Assembly (NCBI GenBank): GCA_036553725.1
Contig: DATBOO010000204.1
Span: 16,071 to 80,070, forward strand
Origin: Bog-756 sp036553725
GTDB taxonomy: Bacteria > Actinomycetota > Acidimicrobiia > Acidimicrobiales > RAAP-2
Direction of reading: 5' to 3'
Length of the DNA stretch: 64,000 nt
The translations under genes were made by a program, and so were the position numbers. Shown one piece after another: positions 24,622-33,888 of this stretch (position 1 is the stretch's first letter; each line of letters starts with the position of its first letter). The notes under the pieces are model-generated. The model saw only the letters and a program-made list of their open reading frames with translations. It did no database searches and was not told the DNA's origin.

Positions 24622-25383
24622 GTGCGCTTCGTTTTGGTTCACGGTGGATTCCACGGTGCCTGGTGTTGGAGCCGGACGATCCCGGAGCTCGAAGGCCTCG
24701 GCCACGAAGCGATCGCCATCGACATTCCGGGCCACGGCGAGCGCGTCTACGAAGTAGCCACGATGGCGGGTCGTCTCGATGCGGTCCTCGCCGTGCTCCA
24801 GCCGGGCGACGTGCTGGTGGGGCACTCCGGCGGCGGCCTGGAGATCACACGCGCGGCTGATGCCGCGCCGGAGCTCGTCAGCCACGTGGCCTACCTGGCG
24901 GCGGCACTGCCGCTGGAGGGTCGCCTCATGCAGGAGGCACTCGTCTACCGTGACGACGGCGGGACCGAGGGCGACTATGACGTGACCGGGATGCTGAAGC
25001 ATCTGCGCGTGAACGACGACGGGTCCATGGCATTTGCGAATGTCGAGGGTGCGCAGGCGCTCTTCTATCATGACTGCGACCGGGCCACGGCTCGATGGGC
25101 GTTCGAGCGGCTGACACCCGAGCGGGCGGGCGACACGGCGACCACTCCGGTCTCCGTTCCACGGTTCTGGGAAGCCGATCTTCCCCGCAGCTTCATCGTG
25201 TGCCGGCAGGACCGGGCTCAGCCGAGGTGGCTCGCCGCCGTGACCGCTCGCCGCCTCGGCGTCGAACCGCTCGCCATCGACGCGTCGCACTCGCCGTTCC
25301 TCAGCCGCCCGGCTGAACTGGCGCAGATTCTGGTCCGGGCGACCACGACCGAGCCGATCGGCCCCCTGCGGCCCAACGGCTGA
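24622..25383 (+). CDS. Alpha/beta-hydrolase fold esterase
   Basis: 253-aa cytoplasmic hydrolase of the methylesterase/salicylate-binding-protein-like type common in actinobacteria. FVLVHGGFHGAWCW forms the oxyanion region and GHSGGG carries nucleophile Ser69. The catalytic Asp is probably in CRQDRAQP and the His in DASHSPF near the C-terminus. The GTG start at 24622 is supported by AGGAG about 9 bp upstream. It precedes the arylsulfatase gene on the same strand. Substrate unknown. Confidence 0.85.
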   Translation: MRFVLVHGGFHGAWCWSRTIPELEGLGHEAIAIDIPGHGERVYEVATMAGRLDAVLAVLQPGDVLVGHSGGGLEITRAADAAPELVSHVAYLAAALPLEGRLMQEALVYRDDGGTEGDYDVTGMLKHLRVNDDGSMAFANVEGAQALFYHDCDRATARWAFERLTPERAGDTATTPVSVPRFWEADLPRSFIVCRQDRAQPRWLAAVTARRLGVEPLAIDASHSPFLSRPAELAQILVRATTTEPIGPLRPNG

Positions 25384-25467
25384 ACCCCGGCGTGGGATAT
25401 CGTGACCCAACTCACGCTCCCACGCCAGAGGCCCGGGCCCGTTGCTCGAACTGATCGGGAGGTCGCA

Positions 25468-27768
25468 ATGGAGACTCAGTCGTTCCAGGGTGTCATCGGG
25501 GACGACTGGCGGGAGTCCACGCCGTGGTGGCCCGAGGTCCCGAAGCCGCCGGCCGGTGCGCCCAATGTGCTGCTGGTGGTCCTCGACGACGTGGGCTTCG
25601 CCCAACTCGGCTGTTATGGCTCCGACATCGCCACCCCGGCCATCGACGCGCTGGCCGAGGGAGGGGTGCGCCTCACCAACTTCCACACCACCGCCCTGTG
25701 CTCGCCCACGCGGGCCTGCCTGCTGACCGGGCGCAACCACCACCGCAACGGCCTGGGCCGGGTGGCCGACCTGGCCGTCGGGTATCCGGGGTACAACGGC
25801 GAGATTCCCCAGGAGAACGGCTTCCTGTCCGAGATCCTCCGCCAACGGGGCTACGCCACCTACGCGGTGGGCAAGTGGCACCTGACCCCCGACGACGAGA
25901 CCAGCATGGCCGCCCCCCGGCACTCGTGGCCGCTGGCCCGGGGCTTCGACCGCTGGTACGGCTTCCACGGGGGCGAGACCCACCAGTTCGTCCCTGCTCT
26001 CTACCACGACAACCACTCGGTCGCCCCGCCCCGGACCATCGAGGAGGGCTACCACCTGAGCGCCGACCTGGCCGACCGGGCCATCGCCCAGCTGGGCGAC
26101 CTCCGGGCCGTCGACGTCGACCGTCCCTTCTTCGTCTACTTCTGCACCGGCGCCTGCCATTCCCCCCATCACGCCCCGCGCCGGTGGATCGACCGTTATG
26201 CCGGACGGTTCGACAAGGGATGGGACCGCTGGCGCGAGGAGATCTTCGCCCGCCAGCTGGAGACCGGTCTCCTGGCCCCGGGCACCGAGCTCTCGCCGCG
26301 CCCGCCGTGGGTGCCGGCATGGGAGGGCCTGCCCGCCGAGGAGCGGCGGGTGGCCGCCCGCTTCATGGAGTGCTTCGCCGCCTTCCTGTCCTACACCGAC
26401 GCCCAGCTGGCCCGGGTCCTCGAGTTCCTCGAGCAGACCGGCGACCGGGAGAACACCCTGGTGGTGCTGGTGTCCGACAACGGGGCCAGCTCGGAAGGGG
26501 GCCCCACCGGATCGATCAACGACAACCGGCTGCAGAACTTCGACCCGGCCGGCCCGGCCGAGCTGTCCCGTCGCATCGAGGAGCTCGGCGGCCCCAGCGC
26601 CCACAACAACTACCCGTGGGGCTGGACCATGGCCGGCAACACCCCGTTCAAGCGGTGGAAGCGGGAGGTCCACGAGGGCGGGGTGGCCGATCCCTGCATC
26701 GTGAGCTGGCCGGGCCGCCTGGGCTCGGACGGCGGGGTGCGCCGGCAGTTCGCCCATGCCGTCGACATCCTGCCCACCGTGCTCGAGCTGGCCGGGATCG
26801 GGGCCCCCCCGTCCATCGGGCACGTGCCCCAGACCCCGCTCGACGGCATCAGCTTCGCCCCCCTGCTGGGCCCGGAGGGGGCAGGCGCCCCCGGGCACCG
26901 CACCACCCAGTACTTCGAGATGTTCGGGAGCCGCGCCCTCTATCACGAGGGCTGGAAGGCGGTCACCTTCAAGCCGATCGGGCCCCTCTACGACGACGGC
27001 ATCAACTGGAACGCCCCCTTCGACGACGACCGCTGGGAGCTCTACCACGTGGACGTCGACCCCGCCGAGATCCACGACCTGGCCGCCGAGCACCCGGAAC
27101 GGCTGGCCGACATGATCGAGCGCTGGTGGGTCGAGGCCCGCCGCAACCAGGTGCTCCCGCTGGACAACCGGGTGCTCCACACCCTGGTCAACCCGAAACC
27201 CGACCGGAGGGTTCCCCGCCTCCGCACCACCTATTTCCCGGGCGGCTCCCCGGTGCCCGAGACGGTGGCCGCCAACGTCAAGAACCGCAGCCACACCATC
27301 GAGGTCGACCTCACCGTCGCCCCGGGCGAGCCGGCGGAGGGGGTGCTCCTGGCCCAGGGGTCGGTGCTCGGCGGCTTCTCCCTCCACCTGCGGGCCGGGT
27401 GCCTCCGCTACGTGCACAACCTGTACGGCAAGGAGCGCCACGTCATCGCCGCCGCCCAGCGGGTCGGGGCCGGCCGCCACCGGCTGGTGCTCCGGTTCGA
27501 CCGGGAGGAGGACGGCGGCGGTCCAGCCGTCCTGGAGGTCGACGGGACCGAGGTGGCCAGGGGGCGCATCCCCACCTTCACCGTCGCCGCCTTCAGCGCC
27601 ACCGGCGCCGGTCTCACCTGCGGGTACGAGGTGGGTCCGGCGGTGGGCGACGACTACTCGGCCCCGTTCCGGTGCACCGCCACCATCCACTCGGCCACCG
27701 TGACCCTCAGCGAGCACGTACCGGTCAACCCGATGGTGGAGTTCGAGCGGATCATGTCCGAGCAGTAG
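25468..27768 (+). CDS. Type I arylsulfatase, long actinobacterial form
   Basis: 766-aa sulfate-ester hydrolase. The formylglycine motif is CSPTR with Cys78, followed by LLTGRNHHRNG; metal-binding Asp residues occur in VVLDDVGF and VLVSDNGAS, and YAVGKWHL holds the active-site Lys and His. A C-terminal extension of about 160 residues (from about 610) looks like a jelly-roll module, as in mycobacterial AtsA-like enzymes of similar length. ATG 25468 follows GGGAGG at 6 bp; the in-frame upstream codons lack such a signal. No export signal is obvious. Cys78 needs a formylglycine-generating enzyme, which is not encoded in this window. Confidence 0.93.
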   Translation: METQSFQGVIGDDWRESTPWWPEVPKPPAGAPNVLLVVLDDVGFAQLGCYGSDIATPAIDALAEGGVRLTNFHTTALCSPTRACLLTGRNHHRNGLGRVADLAVGYPGYNGEIPQENGFLSEILRQRGYATYAVGKWHLTPDDETSMAAPRHSWPLARGFDRWYGFHGGETHQFVPALYHDNHSVAPPRTIEEGYHLSADLADRAIAQLGDLRAVDVDRPFFVYFCTGACHSPHHAPRRWIDRYAGRFDKGWDRWREEIFARQLETGLLAPGTELSPRPPWVPAWEGLPAEERRVAARFMECFAAFLSYTDAQLARVLEFLEQTGDRENTLVVLVSDNGASSEGGPTGSINDNRLQNFDPAGPAELSRRIEELGGPSAHNNYPWGWTMAGNTPFKRWKREVHEGGVADPCIVSWPGRLGSDGGVRRQFAHAVDILPTVLELAGIGAPPSIGHVPQTPLDGISFAPLLGPEGAGAPGHRTTQYFEMFGSRALYHEGWKAVTFKPIGPLYDDGINWNAPFDDDRWELYHVDVDPAEIHDLAAEHPERLADMIERWWVEARRNQVLPLDNRVLHTLVNPKPDRRVPRLRTTYFPGGSPVPETVAANVKNRSHTIEVDLTVAPGEPAEGVLLAQGSVLGGFSLHLRAGCLRYVHNLYGKERHVIAAAQRVGAGRHRLVLRFDREEDGGGPAVLEVDGTEVARGRIPTFTVAAFSATGAGLTCGYEVGPAVGDDYSAPFRCTATIHSATVTLSEHVPVNPMVEFERIMSEQ

Positions 27769-27787
27769 CCCCGCCGGCGGCCCGCGA

Positions 27788-27802
27788 CCCCGTCCCACGG
27801 GG
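27788..27802 (+). terminator. Hairpin after the arylsulfatase gene
   Basis: CCCCGT-CCC-ACGGGG forms a 6-bp stem 20 bp after the stop codon, a likely intrinsic terminator without U-tract. Confidence 0.4.
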
Positions 27803-27916
27803 CCACCGAAGCTCACAGCAGAGCCTACGGTCGTCGCCAGTCCGCTCACGGAGTGGTTCCCTACCGTGTCCGGACAAGGAGGCAAGCAGAGCCCGCGACC
27901 ATCTGCTTGAAATCAC

Positions 27917-28129
27917 ATGACCTGGATCTTCGTCACCATTCCCCTCATGATCGTGGCCGTGGCCATCGCCACCGTCCCCGTCCTGTACCACTCGGTGCGC
28001 GAGCACTTCCTGCTCCACGGGGACGCCGTCCCCACCCGTCGGCCGGTCCCGCGGAGCTCCGAGTACTGGACCAGGCCGGCCCGGGCCCGGGTCGAGGCGA
28101 CCGGCCCGGAGGAATCCGTGGCTGCCTGA
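27917..28129 (+). CDS. Small single-pass membrane protein
   Basis: 70-aa protein with one membrane helix at residues 3-24 (WIFVTIPLMIVAVAIATVPV) and a short charged cytoplasmic tail rich in Arg and Pro. No family is recognised. The ribosome binding site is weak, so expression rests on the coherent membrane-protein composition. It lies between the sulfatase and the TetR regulator on the same strand. Function unknown. Confidence 0.55.
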   Translation: MTWIFVTIPLMIVAVAIATVPVLYHSVREHFLLHGDAVPTRRPVPRSSEYWTRPARARVEATGPEESVAA

Positions 28130-28192
28130 TCAACCCGGCGGTCCGGGCACCACACCGGGCCGCCGGCCATTGAGCGGTAGCCTCCGGAGACC

Positions 28193-28867
28193 ATGGTCCC
28201 CACTGCCAAAGCCGGCCCCACAGCCAAGACCGGCCCGGTCCCGCCCGGCCCGGTCGAAGAGGAAGACGCCGCCGCGCCGGCCACCATGGACGGCCGGCAG
28301 CGGCGCCGGGCGCGCAACCGGGAAGCGGTCGTCGACGCGCTGTTGGACCTCTACCGCGACGGCAACCTGCGGCCGAGCAGCGAGGAGATCGCCGCCCGCT
28401 CGGGCCTGTCCCCCCGCTCCCTCTTCCGCTACTTCGACGATGTCGACGACCTGATACGCGCCGCCATCCGCAGCCAGGAGGCCCGGGCCCTGCCGCTGGT
28501 GCCGGTGGCGGCTGCGCCCGACGACCACTTCGATGTGAAGGTGGCCGCCCTGGTGGACCAGCGGCTCCGGCTGTTCGAGGCGGTCGGGCACGCCGCCACC
28601 GTCTCCCGGCTGCGGTCCCCGTTCCAGCCGCTGCTGGCCGCCGAGCTCACCCAGAACCGCAAGTACCTGCGGAACCAGCTACGGCGGCTCTTCGCCCCGG
28701 AGCTGGCGGGGATGGACGAAGTTCGGGTGGACTCGGCACTGGCGGCGGCCGACGTGCTGACCTCATTCGAGTCGTACCAGCTCCTCGTCGAGCACCGGGC
28801 CATGCCGGAGCCCCAGGCGAAGCGGGTCATGGCCGACGCGCTCACCGTCCTCCTTGGACCTTCGTGA
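28193..28867 (+). CDS. TetR family transcriptional regulator
   Basis: 224-aa repressor-type regulator. After a 30-residue Ala/Pro-rich leader comes the N-terminal helix-turn-helix (EEIAARSGLSPRSLFRYFDD, about residues 64-83), followed by an all-helical ligand domain. ATG 28193 has GGAG 6 bp upstream; the internal Met of MDGRQRRRARN would give a more usual length and is an alternative start. Likely targets are the adjacent genes or itself, but no operator was identified. Confidence 0.85.
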   Translation: MVPTAKAGPTAKTGPVPPGPVEEEDAAAPATMDGRQRRRARNREAVVDALLDLYRDGNLRPSSEEIAARSGLSPRSLFRYFDDVDDLIRAAIRSQEARALPLVPVAAAPDDHFDVKVAALVDQRLRLFEAVGHAATVSRLRSPFQPLLAAELTQNRKYLRNQLRRLFAPELAGMDEVRVDSALAAADVLTSFESYQLLVEHRAMPEPQAKRVMADALTVLLGPS

Positions 28868-28939
28868 GCCTCCGTGAGCCTCCGTGACCGCTCCACCGGT
28901 CGGCGGCTCCGGGCCGTCCCGGTGATGCCACTCACGACG

Positions 28940-29422
28940 TCACGGCCTCGGTCCCGATAGACCGGCCGACGGGGCGAGCCCGTCCTGGTCGGCCACGTTG
29001 GCGGCCAGGCGGCCGAGCAGGCCTTCGAGGTCGGCGCTCTCTTCGTCGGAGATCCCGGTGCGCAGACGCCGATCGAATGCCGCCGCCGCCCGGCGCAGAC
29101 GGAGGAAGGCCGCCTCGCCGGCTTCGGTCAACTCGACCACGTGTATCCGGCGGTTGACAGCGTCGCGCCGCCGGGTGATCAGCCCTTCGGCGTCCATCGA
29201 GTTGAGGTGGTGGGTGAGGGTGGCTTCCCTGACCCCTATCGCCTCGGCCAGCTCCCGCTGGTTGGCCAACCGCCGGGTCTTCAGGTTCAACAGCACTAAC
29301 CACACCGGCAGGGACCCCCCCGCCTCCACCAGGGCGGCATCGAAGGCGCGGCTCACGGCCCGGGCGGCGCGAGCCAGGTGCAGGCCGATGGGTGGGTGGA
29401 AGGGTGGCTGGGCGGAACCCAT
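28940..29422 (-). CDS. MarR family transcriptional regulator
   Basis: 160-aa winged-helix regulator. The helix-turn-helix lies around RELAEAIGVREATLTHHLNS, followed by the wing (GLITRRRDAVNRRIHVVEL). It is divergent from the SDR gene with only 74 bp between the two starts. A 13-bp palindrome sits between the -35 and -10 elements of the SDR promoter, the natural operator for this protein. It is therefore probably a local repressor of the SDR/membrane-protein operon, perhaps released by a phenolic ligand, as for many MarR proteins. Confidence 0.88.
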   Translation of the reverse strand: MGSAQPPFHPPIGLHLARAARAVSRAFDAALVEAGGSLPVWLVLLNLKTRRLANQRELAEAIGVREATLTHHLNSMDAEGLITRRRDAVNRRIHVVELTEAGEAAFLRLRRAAAAFDRRLRTGISDEESADLEGLLGRLAANVADQDGLAPSAGLSGPRP

Positions 29423-29459
29423 GCGGTCAGGCTACCACGATCACTCGATCTCTAATCCT

Positions 29460-29488
29460 TTGACTTCTAATACTTAGAGGTTTAGACT
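29460..29488 (+). promoter_or_regulatory. Promoter of the SDR operon with MarR-type palindrome in the spacer
   Basis: TTGACT (29460-29465) and TAGACT (29483-29488) are separated by exactly 17 bp, a good sigma-70-type promoter. The spacer contains TCTAA-TAC-TTAGA (29466-29478), a perfect palindrome. The region is strikingly AT-rich. The -10 element ends 8 bases before the SDR ATG, so the mRNA would be nearly leaderless. Confidence 0.65.
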
Positions 29489-29496
29489 TTCCCACC

Positions 29497-30312
29497 ATGA
29501 CGCCAAGCACCGGGACCATCGAACGGGACATCCGCGACAAGCCACCGGGTACCGCCATCTACCCGGACCTCGCCGACAAGGTGGCCGTGGTCACCGGCGG
29601 CTCGAGGGGCATCGGCGCGGCGACCGCAATGGCCCTCGGCGCCAACGGCGTGCGCGTTGCCGTCGTGGGGCGTGACCGGGTGGCGATCGACGGGACGGTC
29701 GAAGCCGTCCGCGCCGTTGGGGCCCGGGCCCTCGGCGTCGTCGCCGACTGCACCGTCGAGGAGGACCTGGCGTCCCTGCACCAGCAAGTGGCCGCCACAC
29801 TCGGCGGTGTCGACATCCTGGCTGCATTCGCCGGCGGCAACGGTATGCCGGTGGCCACCGTCACCGAGAGCAGCGGGCACTGGCGCGAGGTCATCGAGAG
29901 CGACCTCACCTCGACGTTCCTCACCGTGGCCGCCTTCCTCCCCGAGATGACCGCCCGCCGGTCGGGGGTGATCATCACCATGGCCTCGTCCGCCGCCCGT
30001 CTGGCGGCCAAGTCCTCGGCCGCCTACGCGGCGGCCAAGGCCGGGGTCATCGCCTTCACCCGCCATGTGGCGGGCGAGTTCGCCAAGGACGGCATCCGGG
30101 CCAACTGCATAGCCCCCTCCGCCATCGAGAACGACAAGATGCGCGCCCGGATGTCGGCGGCCGAACGGGAGGCCCTTGCCGGGGCGTTCCCCCTGGGCCG
30201 GATCGGCCAACCACCGGACGTCGCCGCGGCCGCGCTCTATCTGGCGTCGTCTGCCTCGTCGTGGATCACTGGCGTCACCCTCGACGTCGCCGGCGGGATG
30301 GTGATGGCGTGA
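29497..30312 (+). CDS. SDR family NAD(P)-dependent oxidoreductase
   Basis: 271-aa Rossmann-fold dehydrogenase/reductase. Cofactor loop VTGGSRGIGAAT near residue 31, the NNAG-equivalent segment AAFAGGNG, the catalytic Ser in ITMASSAA, and YAAAK (Tyr-x3-Lys) are all present. VADC.VEE in the second strand is typical of classical SDRs. The start is ATG 29497, only 8 bases after the -10 element. Its stop overlaps the GTG of the following membrane-protein gene (GTGA). Regulation by the divergent MarR protein is likely. Substrate unknown. Confidence 0.9.
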   Translation: MTPSTGTIERDIRDKPPGTAIYPDLADKVAVVTGGSRGIGAATAMALGANGVRVAVVGRDRVAIDGTVEAVRAVGARALGVVADCTVEEDLASLHQQVAATLGGVDILAAFAGGNGMPVATVTESSGHWREVIESDLTSTFLTVAAFLPEMTARRSGVIITMASSAARLAAKSSAAYAAAKAGVIAFTRHVAGEFAKDGIRANCIAPSAIENDKMRARMSAAEREALAGAFPLGRIGQPPDVAAAALYLASSASSWITGVTLDVAGGMVMA

Positions 30313-30776
30313 CCAGTGCCGATGAGCCGCCCGCCTCCGGCCGCCGCACCATGGTCAAAGGGCTGCGGGCGAACTCCTTCGCCGCTCTGGTCATGGTCGT
30401 CGTCGAGCTCGGGCTCGGACTGGGCGTCAACCTCTACGCCAACCTTCCCGCCTCCGATCACCACCGGGCACCCCTCGCCGCCTTCGGCCGGGCGGTGGCC
30501 GACGGTCCGGTGATCGTCACCCTGCACGCGCTGCTCGGCACGCTGCTCCTCGCCGCCGGCATCTCGGCGGTCGTGCGCGCCTCCCTGACCCGCCGGGGTC
30601 CGCTCATCGGCGCCTCCGGTAGCGCCCTCCTCGCCATCTTCGTGGCCTGGGGCTCCGGCACGCGGTTCGTAGGGACGATGGACAACGGTGCATCATTGGC
30701 CATGGGCCTGGCCACCGGGGTCGCCATCCTGTCCTATGCGGTCATCCTGTTCATCACTCCGCCGGCCAGGTCTTGA
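30309..30776 (+). CDS. Four-helix membrane protein, function unknown
   Basis: 155-aa integral membrane protein with about four helices: AALVMVVVELGLGLGVN, VIVTLHALLGTLLLAAGI, LIGASGSALLAIFVAWG and AMGLATGVAILSYAVILFI. It begins at GTG 30309, overlapping the SDR stop codon, so it is translationally coupled to that gene. No family is recognised. It may be a membrane partner in detoxification together with the SDR enzyme and the MarR regulator. Confidence 0.75.
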   Translation: MTSADEPPASGRRTMVKGLRANSFAALVMVVVELGLGLGVNLYANLPASDHHRAPLAAFGRAVADGPVIVTLHALLGTLLLAAGISAVVRASLTRRGPLIGASGSALLAIFVAWGSGTRFVGTMDNGASLAMGLATGVAILSYAVILFITPPARS

Positions 30777-30806
30777 AAGACGGGTCTCGAAGGCGCTCTT
30801 CGGGGC

Positions 30807-32858
30807 TCAGGGGCCGGAGCCGGCCCCGGTCCGGGTGGCTCCGGCGTCGGCCAGCAGCCGGTCGTCGTCGGCCAGCAACTCCTTGGCCAGGTGGCGAACC
30901 ATCTCGATCACCTCGGGGTGGTCGTCGGGGTCCCAGCCCTCCAACAGCTCGGTCATCGAGTCGCGCCGGGCCGCGGTCAGGCGTTCGATGGCCTCGTGCC
31001 CGGGGGATGTGAGCACCAGGGTGCAGCCGCCGGGCGGTCCGTCCCGCTCGAGCATCCCCGCCGACACCAGGGCGTCCGCTCCCCCCTCGAGGCGCTGCGG
31101 GTCGACGTTCAGGCGGGCGCCCACGTCCTCCAGGGTGCAGTCCGGCCGGTCGGCCAGCCGGTAGAGCATCCACACCGCCCGTGGCTCGAGCTCGACACCG
31201 GCCCGGGTGGCCAGCGTCTCGTACAGCTCCCGCCGGTTTTCGCGGCTTGCCGCCCGTTCGAGGATGCGCTGGACCTCGCCGAGGGAGGACCGGGGCTCGG
31301 GCAGGCCGAGGCCCTCGGCCGGCTCGGTGGCCCGGATCGATTTGCGCAATTCGATCTCCGGAAGGGTCCAGCTCAACAGGAAGGCCACGAAGGCGATGGG
31401 CACCCCGATCAGGAACACGGTCTGCACGGTATGGGCGATGCCGTCGATCACCCCGGCCTGCACCGCGGCCGGCAGATGGCGGATGGCGGCGGGGTCGTCG
31501 GCGTTGACGCTGAACCCCGGCGGCACCCTGGCCAGGTGCAGGGAGTGGAGGATGTTGGGCAGGAGCTGGCTGGCGAAGATGGTGCCGAACACCGCTGTCC
31601 CGAATGAGCCCCCGATCATGCGGAAGAACGTCGAACCCGAGGTGGCGGTGCCCAGCTCCTCGTAGGGCACGGCGTTCTGGACGGCCACCAGCAGCACCGA
31701 CATGACCATGCCGAGGCCCAGGCCGAAGATGGCCATGTAGGCCGCCATGGTCCAGGCACCGGTGCTCACCCCGATCAGCGACATCAGGTACAACCCGAAG
31801 GTGGTGAGGGCTGTGCCCACCACCGGGAAGACCTTGTAGCGGCCCCACCGGCTGACCAGCACACCGGAGCCGACCGAGGCGATGAACAGGCCGCCCATCA
31901 TGGGGAAGAGCCGCACCCCGGACTGGATGGCGCTCACCCCCTTCACCTCCTGGAGGAACAGCGGCAGGAAGGTGAGCGCCCCGAACATGGCGAACCCGAT
32001 GACGAACCCGATGGCCCCGGCGGCGTTGAACACGGCGTTGGAGAACAGGTGGAGCGGGATCACCGGCTCCACCGCCCTCCGCTCGGCGAACAGGAAGGCC
32101 ACCGCAGACAGGACGCCGATGATCCCGAGGCCGATGATCACCGGCGACCCCCACCGGTAGGTGGGGCCGCCCAGGCTGGCCAGCAGCACCAGGGCGGTGG
32201 CCGACAGGGCCAGCAGGGCCGAGCCCAGGTAGTCGATCACCCGGTGGACCCGGCTCAACGCCCCGGGCAGGGCAAAGGCGGTGACGACCAGGGCGGCGGC
32301 CCCGAAGGGGATGTTGATGTAGAAGATCCATCGCCAGCCGATGGAGTCCACGAAGGCGCCCCCGATGAGGGGGCCGATGACCGTGGTGATGCCGAACATG
32401 CCCATGAAGATGCCGGAGTAGCGCCCCCGCTCACGGGGGGACACCACGTCGCCGATGATGGTCTGCGCCCCCACCATCAGACCGCCGCCGCCCAGACCCT
32501 GGACCGCCCGGAACAGGATCAGTTCGAGCATCGACTGGCTCAGACCGGACAGGACGGAGCCGACCAGGAAGATGACGATGGCGGCCTGGAAGAAGATCTT
32601 GCGCCCGAACTGGTCCCCGAGCTTGCCCCACAGCGGCGTGGAGACCGTGGAGGTCAAGAGGTAGGCGGTGACCACCCAGGTCAGGCGCGACGCGCCGTGC
32701 AGGTCCCCCACGATGGTGGGTAGGGCGGTCGAGACCACCGTCTGGTCCAAAGCGGCCAGGAACATGCCCAGCATCAGCGCACCGATGACCACGAGCACTC
32801 GGCGGTGGGAGAGCGACGTGGGCGGGCCGGCCTGTTCCGCTGCAACCGTTTCGCTCAT
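30807..32858 (-). CDS. MFS multidrug exporter (DHA2/EmrB-QacA type) fused to a C-terminal MarR-like domain
   Basis: 683-aa protein. Residues about 20-520 are a 14-helix drug:H+ antiporter with the family motifs LDQTVVSTALPTIVGDL in helix 1, GKLGDQFGRK (motif A) and RAVQGLGGGG (motif B). After the last helix (VPIAFVAFLLSWTLPE) come about 150 soluble residues. They contain TLEDVGARLNVDPQRLEGGA and a wing-like LERDGPPGGCTLVLTSPGH, a winged-helix arrangement like MarR regulators. ATG 32858 is the natural start. It is convergent with the SDR/membrane operon and close to a separate marR gene. The fused domain may sense substrate or bind DNA at the membrane. Confidence 0.9.
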   Translation of the reverse strand: MSETVAAEQAGPPTSLSHRRVLVVIGALMLGMFLAALDQTVVSTALPTIVGDLHGASRLTWVVTAYLLTSTVSTPLWGKLGDQFGRKIFFQAAIVIFLVGSVLSGLSQSMLELILFRAVQGLGGGGLMVGAQTIIGDVVSPRERGRYSGIFMGMFGITTVIGPLIGGAFVDSIGWRWIFYINIPFGAAALVVTAFALPGALSRVHRVIDYLGSALLALSATALVLLASLGGPTYRWGSPVIIGLGIIGVLSAVAFLFAERRAVEPVIPLHLFSNAVFNAAGAIGFVIGFAMFGALTFLPLFLQEVKGVSAIQSGVRLFPMMGGLFIASVGSGVLVSRWGRYKVFPVVGTALTTFGLYLMSLIGVSTGAWTMAAYMAIFGLGLGMVMSVLLVAVQNAVPYEELGTATSGSTFFRMIGGSFGTAVFGTIFASQLLPNILHSLHLARVPPGFSVNADDPAAIRHLPAAVQAGVIDGIAHTVQTVFLIGVPIAFVAFLLSWTLPEIELRKSIRATEPAEGLGLPEPRSSLGEVQRILERAASRENRRELYETLATRAGVELEPRAVWMLYRLADRPDCTLEDVGARLNVDPQRLEGGADALVSAGMLERDGPPGGCTLVLTSPGHEAIERLTAARRDSMTELLEGWDPDDHPEVIEMVRHLAKELLADDDRLLADAGATRTGAGSGP

Positions 32859-33069
32859 GGCCTCGCTCCCACTTGCTCGCTCCGGGCCCCGGCTGCGCGC
32901 TCCGTGCCGTCGTCATCGTAAGGCCGCCACCCCGATCGTGAGCCGGTGGCCGGGTGGAAGCCGGTGCCGACAACCCTAGGGTTCGGAGGTGGAGGCCCGG
33001 TCCAACAGGCGGCGGGCGTCCGGTGGGCGGTGTGGCAGGCTGGCCGACGGGAGTCGAAGAAAGGGAGCG

Positions 33070-33849
33070 ATGGAGTCCGAGCCGATGCCGGCGGCCTTTC
33101 TCGGGCACGGGGACCCGATGAACGCCCTGTCCGACAACCGCTTCACCCGGGCCTGGCGGGATCTCGGCTCCTCGGTGCCGACACCGAGAGCCGTCCTCGT
33201 GGTCTCGGCCCACTGGTACGTCGGCTCGACCCTGCTCACGGCCATGGCCGCCCCGCGCACCATCCACGACTTCTACGGGTTCCCCCGGGCCCTCTTCGAG
33301 GTGGAGTACCCCGCACCCGGGTCGCCCGAGGTGGCCGCCGAGATCGCCGAGCTGGCCAAGCCCCGCTGGGTGGGCCTGGACCCGGACGGATGGGGGCTCG
33401 ACCACGGGACCTGGTCGGTGCTGGTCCACGCCTTTCCACAGGCCGACGTGCCGGTCATCCAGCTCTCGGTGAACGGGTTCGAGGGCTACGACGAGCACTT
33501 CGACCTCGGGGTGCGGCTGGCCCCCCTGCGCCATCGGGGGATCCTGGTCATCGGGAGCGGCAACGTGGTCCACAACCTCGGCCTCATCGACCCGGGGGCG
33601 GGCCAGACCGGCTTCGACTGGGCCGTCCGCTTCGACGAGGCCTGCACCGCCTCGATGGTCGAGGACCCGCAGCGGACCCGGGGCCTGGCCGACCACCCCG
33701 ACTACCGGCGGGCCGTCCCCACGCCCGACCATTTCCTGCCCTTGGCCCCGATCGCCGGCATCGCCGCCGCCTCAGGCGCCAAGGCCACCGTCCTGGTCGA
33801 CGGCTACGTCGGCGGCTCACTGTCGATGACCGGGTTCCGGGTCGGCTGA
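33070..33849 (+). CDS. DODA-type extradiol aromatic ring-opening dioxygenase (YgiD-like)
   Basis: 259-aa class III extradiol dioxygenase, close in length to E. coli YgiD. Likely metal ligands are His13 in FLGHGDPMNAL, His in VVSAHWYVG, and His in LDHGTWSVL; GSGNVVHNLG supplies a further active-site histidine. It would cleave a catecholic ring (4,5-DOPA-like). ATG 33070 has AAGGGAG upstream. It stands alone between the MFS exporter (divergent) and an amino acid ABC operon. Confidence 0.88.
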   Translation: MESEPMPAAFLGHGDPMNALSDNRFTRAWRDLGSSVPTPRAVLVVSAHWYVGSTLLTAMAAPRTIHDFYGFPRALFEVEYPAPGSPEVAAEIAELAKPRWVGLDPDGWGLDHGTWSVLVHAFPQADVPVIQLSVNGFEGYDEHFDLGVRLAPLRHRGILVIGSGNVVHNLGLIDPGAGQTGFDWAVRFDEACTASMVEDPQRTRGLADHPDYRRAVPTPDHFLPLAPIAGIAAASGAKATVLVDGYVGGSLSMTGFRVG

Positions 33850-33888
33850 GGCACGGGCCCGGCCCAGCCCCGTTTCAACATGAACGTT

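Noticed and set aside
24544..27885. 1113-codon minus-strand open frame opposite the hydrolase and arylsulfatase
   Set aside because: Shadow of GC-rich third positions; the plus strand encodes clear enzymes with intact motifs.
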